Positions 59,308-64,000 of a stretch of 64,000 nt of DNA are shown in pieces. Each line of letters opens with the position of its first letter. Position 1 is the first letter of the stretch. Position numbers and translations under genes: made by a program. The notes beneath the pieces were generated by a model. The model saw only the letters and a program-made list of their open reading frames with translations, made no database searches and was not told the DNA's origin. The DNA is from Ochotona curzoniae (taxonomy: Eukaryota > Chordata > Mammalia > Lagomorpha > Ochotonidae), in the NCBI RefSeq assembly GCF_017591425.1, contig NW_024467120.1, forward strand, positions 7,068,001 through 7,132,000, written 5' to 3'.

Positions 59308-59640
59308 TTTTTTTTTAAACTTTTTATTTATGATACAGTTCCATAGACTCTGGGATTTCCCTTATCCCCTTCTCAATTCCCTCCCCTCCCTCATTGAGTT
59401 CCCTTATATCATTACTGTAGTATAGTTCGTCATACAGTCAAATGTTCACCATTGCAGGCATGGACAAAGAAGTCCAGCAGCCTTGTCAAGATATAGTAAA
59501 CAGTTTCATTGGGAGTCCATCTTTGTCTGGAAGTAGAGATGCATACTGCATTGTATCCTCACATCTCTCCAGAGTTTCTAAAAGGAAAAAGTCCTTTGAC
59601 ATTCAGAGTTTTAGCCACCATTGAAATAAACGTCTTTCTT
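59308..59640 (-). mobile_element. Lagomorph L1 3' UTR, antisense
   Basis: 'taaactttttatttatgata' begins at the T-rich (poly-A) side, then 'cttatccccttctcaattcc', 'caccattgcaggcatggaca', 'agtccatctttgtctggaag' and 'gcatactgcattgtatcctc'. The same family as 24.72 and 55.03 kb. The unassigned sequence to about 59,850 may be a continuation. Confidence 0.75.
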
Positions 59641-60779
59641 AGTTGCAGGCTGTGTGAGGATGTGGGATGCATCATTAAGGTTCTACTAGTGAGTTCTAGG
59701 AAAGGGTATGCAGCCCAAGCCAACATTTCTCCCTGTCACATGACTGTCCTGCCTGTCCATTCCTCTTGTGTGAGGGATTGGGGGGCTGGAGTTCTATGTT
59801 ACCATGGGTTGTGGTGCTTACAGTGAAATTGCTGTTGGAGAGTGGTAACCTGGGTGCCCCCAGAAGCTGTAAAGGTCTGTGGGGACTAGCACAGTTCCAG
59901 AAGTACCGTCACATGAGGCTGTGATTTCTTAAATCCACCTGTGATGGATATCATCACAAAGAGCATTGAAATAAAGTTTGAATCTTGGGAAAGTTTTGGC
60001 ATGGGCTAGTTTTTATCACAATTGGCTCTTGTGAATATCACATTGCTAATCTCTCCCCCAATTTCTTTTAATGCAGAATGCAAACTTGTTTTGAAACTGA
60101 AATCTGAGCTTACTTGGGATTACTATTGATTCTGAGGATTATAAAGTGATATCTGAAAAATTGGCTATGGCTATGTTGGGAGAGAATATATTTGGACATT
60201 TATATGAAGTCTGACATGTGGTCCTTGTCTGATACAGCTGGTGAAAGTAAGTCCACAATGACTTGCCCTCCTGTCAGGGGCTTAGTTCCATGTTTTTTAA
60301 ATTCATAAATGTTGGCCCACTGGAACATGCCTATTGTGTCTAATAAAATACACATTCAAAACTGGAATCACATCAAAATGCCAATTTTATCAGCTCTTCA
60401 TAATTAATTAGCTTTTAGCACTGAATGAAGATAATTAAAATAGGTTTACTAAATGCTTTAAGATTTCTGCCTCAGAAAGATGAAGGGGGAAATTTATTTA
60501 TACCTCTAAACCCTTGTATTTGTGCCTTTGTTTTCTAGGGGTTTTGTATTTAACCAAGAGCTTGTAGTTTTTTTTAATTATAAAATTATGGTTCTGAAAT
60601 CTTTAATGCATTGTAGCCTCTCAATTACCACCTTTTGGAATGTTAACATCCCATTTTTTTAACTTCTGCAGTTAATAAAAAGGTTTTTGTGCTACAACGG
60701 TGTATTACATAACTTATTTGTATTTTTTCTTAGTATTTAAAGCTGGCTGTTTTCTCATGGCTTAAAATACCCTGAATTT

Positions 60780-61144
60780 GGGCCCGGCACGGTGGTGCAG
60801 TGGTTAAGGTCCTCGCCTTGCATGCCCGGGATCCCATATGGGCGCCGGTTCTAATCCCGGCAGCCCCGCTTCCCTTCCAGCTCCCTGCCTGTGGCCTGGG
60901 AAAGCAGTCCAGGACAGCCCAAAGCTTTGGGACCCTGCACCCGCGTGGGAGACCTGGAAGAGGCTCCTGGCTTCAGATCGTGGGAGACCTGGAAGAGGCT
61001 CCTGGCTTCAGATCGGCATAGTATCGACCGTTGCGCTCACTTGGGGAGTGAATCATGAGACGGAAGATCTTCCTCTCTGTCTCTCCTCTCTGTATATCCG
61101 CCTTTGCAATAAAGAAAAATAATAATAATAAATCTTTAAAAAAA
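60780..61144 (+). mobile_element. Young full-length pika CSINE with 35-bp internal duplication
   Basis: The best-preserved copy in the window: 'gggcccggcacggtggtgca' head, 'ggttctaatcccggcagccc' B box region, tail with 'aataataataataaatcttt'. Flanked by 'aataccctgaattt' (60,766-60,779) and 'aatatcctgaattt' (61,145-61,158). The body has an exact tandem duplication of 35 bases (60,944-60,978 and 60,979-61,013), starting 'cgtgggagacctgg'. Confidence 0.96.
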
Positions 61145-61497
61145 ATATCCTGAATTTATCAAGATGTATGGGCAAAAGTTCTTGTTTCAATTTATTTATG
61201 CAGTTCTTATATTCCATCCACCATTTCTTGTGTATTCTTCCCGAGTTTGTACAAATGTAAGCAAGTACCTCCCCTTTTATTTCATTTTTTAAAAAGTTGA
61301 AATCCAGAGGTCTTGGGCAACAGATAATGAACATTAGGTAATAACTTAGTCAAAACTTTTTTCATTCCTGAAAATAGGCACCCTGCCCCTGCCCCAATAG
61401 TTGTTTCAGGTTAAATAGTAGCTGGCTTCATCTTCAGAATAGCAAATTCCAGGAGAAAACCTAGTCTGCCTGGAACTGTTTCTGTTTGACCCATCCT

Positions 61498-61808
61498 ATG
61501 CAAATTTACTGGCTCGTGCAAACACTGGGCACTTTGTACTGATACTACCACCTGTATTTTTTATTTGGGTTTCTCAAAGGAGTTAAGTTAAAATTTGAAT
61601 AATGACATGGTTCATTTAGCTTTGTGTATTGTGAAGAGATCAAATCCTGTGGATATGAAAGCTTTCATAGTGTGTACCCAATAAAAAGGTGTCGTGGCAG
61701 GCAGTGTTCTCAGGGTAACCCATCTCGGGCATTTAAGTCTAATTTGCATATTGAATCCTAGACCCTGTGATTATTAACCCGACTCCATTTTCAGTTGAAC
61801 ATTTGCAT
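61498..61808. promoter_or_regulatory. Cluster of three perfect POU octamers
   Basis: ATGCAAAT at 61,498-61,505 and ATTTGCAT at 61,742-61,749 and 61,801-61,808, in a repeat-free intronic stretch. The octamer is the classic Oct/POU site. Enhancer function is only inferred. Confidence 0.35.
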
Positions 61809-62664
61809 AAAATGGGTTGTCTTGCTAGCTTAGGGTACAGTGAGCGGAGATATTAACTCCTTAGGTAGCCTGTGTGACTGTGATTGACGGATGAAAAGCC
61901 AATGCAAGCACATTGGTTTTCATGGAAATTCTTTCTAGAAATTAGCTACAGTATTCTGTCAGTGTCAGACACGTATGACAGTATCTTTCTAGTTGGAGAT
62001 GGGGGATGGCAGGTTTCAAGTCCCAGCAGCTGTGCTGTGTCAAGTACTGTCCGTGAAATCTGATTCGTGGTAGTAACGTTTCGGTGGGATGAGGTGGAGG
62101 GAAGGAGGGCTCCCAAGGCCTGTGGCAGCTTTTATAATTTTGAACGAAATCACATCAAGGTTACGTACTTGGAGTTGGCCCTTGCTTTGCAGACGTATTT
62201 TCTGACATTATTGGGAGACTTAGCAAGTCATTCGATTTTCTGACAACTGTTTGGAGAAGGTAATTCTGTTAGCAAATACAGTGTGAGTGTCTGTATGTAT
62301 AGTAGTTTGCCTACGTACGGAACCAATTAATTTCCTTTTTGGGTGAAGTTTTTTGATTTTTTTCTTGGAACAGTGATTGCTTCCGCTTTGGAAAGGCATA
62401 AGAAGCATCACACCTTGTGTTTTATCCTTTTTCATCTGTTGTTGAGTCTGCTGTAAATATTATGGCTAATGGTTTTAGGCCGTTGAGAAGGCCTCTGAAT
62501 TCGAATCATGTGATTCTATCAAATTTCTTGAAGTTCTTTTTATTTGTAGAACTTCAAGATAAATACCTCTTTGAATGTAGTTACTGAAAGATATCAGTTC
62601 TTCAGTAGCTTCTATTAAAATGTTTTTTTCATATAAGATGTATGTTTTCCAAAATATTTTTCAA

Positions 62665-62897
62665 AAGATTTATTTGAAAAAGTTAAATGTTCTTCATGGC
62701 TGGAGCTGAACCAGGCCCAAATGAAGTGTGGAATTCCATCTAGGGCCCCAAGCACTTGGGTGTGCTCCCTTGCTTATTCCAGGGGCATTACCGGGAGCTG
62801 GATTGGATATGGAATACCTAGGACTTGAACTCAACCTTATGTGGGATGTTAACATCACAGGCTGTGGCCTAATGCATTGTACCACAACACAGGCCCC
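62665..62897 (-). mobile_element. CSINE2, antisense
   Basis: 'aaaagatttatttgaaaaag', 'gctggagctgaaccaggccc', 'ccccaagcacttgggtgtgc' and 'cattgtaccacaacacaggc'. Confidence 0.8.
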
Positions 62898-63785
62898 TTT
62901 TATTTGTAAGGTTTTGCTTGCCTTGAACAAAACTAAAAGGCCAAAAAATCTGGAAGAACCATATCTGTTTCTGTATTTGTATCCATATATTCCAGCAAGA
63001 GTGCCCTTATATTTAAAGTACATAATTTGGAAAGTTGACTTCATGCGTGCAGTGTTACATTGGGATGGAAGGGGTTTAGGGTGAAATATGCCTCCACAAA
63101 ACCTGGTCTGTTCTTACTCGCAGATTGTTTGCTGAATGCGGAGTGGTTGGGCTTTTGAATCGGGTTCATCACACATCTCCTGGGGAAAGTGCCAATCTCC
63201 CTGGGCTGGAATTGCCAAGTTTTTAGTTTTTCTTCTGTCTTGCTCTCCTTGCAGCTCACGCTTAGGTTAGACTGCTGAGAAAATCAGTGTTACTGATGAA
63301 TGCCTTGTTGATGGTTACAAAAGTCTCAATAACTCAGAATGAGGAAAAACAGATAATTAAATGTGGATGGTGGCAGCTTGATTAATTTTGAGTTAGTGTA
63401 GCTAAATTCAGCATCATTGATCATGTGGGAGTTGTCTTACTTGAAGAGCATGTAATAAAATTCTGTTTATTCTATCAATTGATTCAAGCTAGCAAAATTT
63501 TATTTTGGAGGTAGTGTTTTTAAATTTTTGTCAAATTGCAATGAATGCTCTTGGAGAGGAGAATGGTAAATGATTAAAGTTTTGAGTTTGAATACAAGGA
63601 AGTAAAATAACATTAAAAAGTGATTTGAGTTTGTCCTTGCAGAGGATATTCAGCATCCTTAGGGCTTTTCTTTTGATTGTGGGCTGCTAGTTGGTAAGGA
63701 TGGGAAGGATGGGGATGATATGAACCCACATCTGGGAGGACCAGGTGTAGATATAATAACACAAAATTTAAAAATCTCATTTGTG

Positions 63786-64000
63786 GGGTTTGGTGTTGTG
63801 ATGTGGCAGGTTGGGCCGCTGCCTCTGGTGCCAGCTTTCCTTGTGGGTGTCAGTGTGAATCCTGACAGCTTTACTTCTGATACAGCTCCGTGCCAATGCT
63901 CTGGGAAGGCGGCAGAAGATGGTCCAGGTACTTGGCTCTGTGCTGCTAATGTAGAAGACCCAGATGGCACTTGGGGCTTTGATGTGAACCAGTGCTGGCT
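63786..64000 (+). mobile_element. CSINE2, sense, cut by window end
   Basis: 'ggtgttgtgatgtggcaggt', 'gggccgctgcctctggtgcc', 'ttacttctgatacagctccg' and 'ggcagaagatggtccaggta'. Continues past the window. Confidence 0.8.

Larger units (their letters stand above)
58514..64000 (+). other. CDKAL1: CDKAL1 intron 3, right part to window edge
   Basis: Holds SINE copies, a MIR and an L1 3' UTR listed separately. I see no exon 4 and nothing named in 59,860-60,760, 61,160-62,660 (except the octamer cluster) or 62,900-63,785. Confidence 0.65.

Noticed and set aside
20545..64000. CDKAL1 exon 4 (expected to start with AA completing Glu, then Asn-Ala-Ser-Asp-Ala-Asp)
   Set aside because: I looked for this coding text in intron 3 and did not find it. 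A TBLASTN search would be decisive; the exon probably lies to the right of the window.
1..64000. CRISPR arrays, bacterial operons, phage or plasmid genes
   Set aside because: No regularly spaced identical repeats and no prokaryotic gene organisation; the sequence is mammalian nuclear DNA.

Overview
The window is nuclear DNA of a lagomorph, most likely a pika (Ochotona). I recognise about 45 copies or fragments of tRNA-derived C-type SINEs (CSINE and the older CSINE2). The younger copies have the pika form of the head, A box and B box (GGTTCTAATCC) and tail. There are also lagomorph-like L1 3' ends and old pan-mammalian repeats (MIR, L2, MER2, MER3-like). No bacterial, viral or organellar gene is present.

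The only gene I can support is the 5' end of CDKAL1 on the + strand. It encodes the radical-SAM methylthiotransferase that makes ms2t6A at position 37 of tRNA-Lys(UUU). A CpG-rich promoter and non-coding exon 1 lie at about 7.93-8.15 kb. Coding exon 2 is 18587-18756 and coding exon 3 is 20432-20544. Reading phases match across the junctions: exon 2 ends in phase 2, exon 3 completes a Ser codon and leaves one G for exon 4. Together they give residues 1-94, including the first cluster-binding Cys in the [13 protein letters not shown] motif. I could not find exon 4, so intron 3 appears to run past the right edge (at least 43.4 kb).

Layout: 1-7.93 kb is upstream intergenic DNA with SINEs, an old L1, a MER2 fossil, an unclassified repeat with a 268-bp direct duplication, and a TTTC microsatellite. 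7.93-8.65 kb is the CpG island. Intron 1 (8152-18586) and intron 2 (18757-20431) are SINE- and L1-rich. Intron 3 has three parts: a SINE-dense part (20.5-35.1 kb) with a 2.2-kb antisense L1; a SINE-poor, AT-rich part (35.1-58.5 kb); and a mixed part to the end.

I found no undescribed system. The points most worth a second look are non-coding: the SINE-poor block with CTCF-like motifs in convergent orientation at its edges, a cluster of three perfect POU octamers at 61.5-61.8 kb, short uORFs in exon 1, a guanine-rich patch at 33.3-33.5 kb, an exact 35-bp duplication inside a young SINE, a possible retroposed LTR or mRNA tail at 52.7-52.9 kb, and close inverted SINE pairs. Repeat family names come from recalled consensus sequences, and repeat edges are good to about 5-20 bases.
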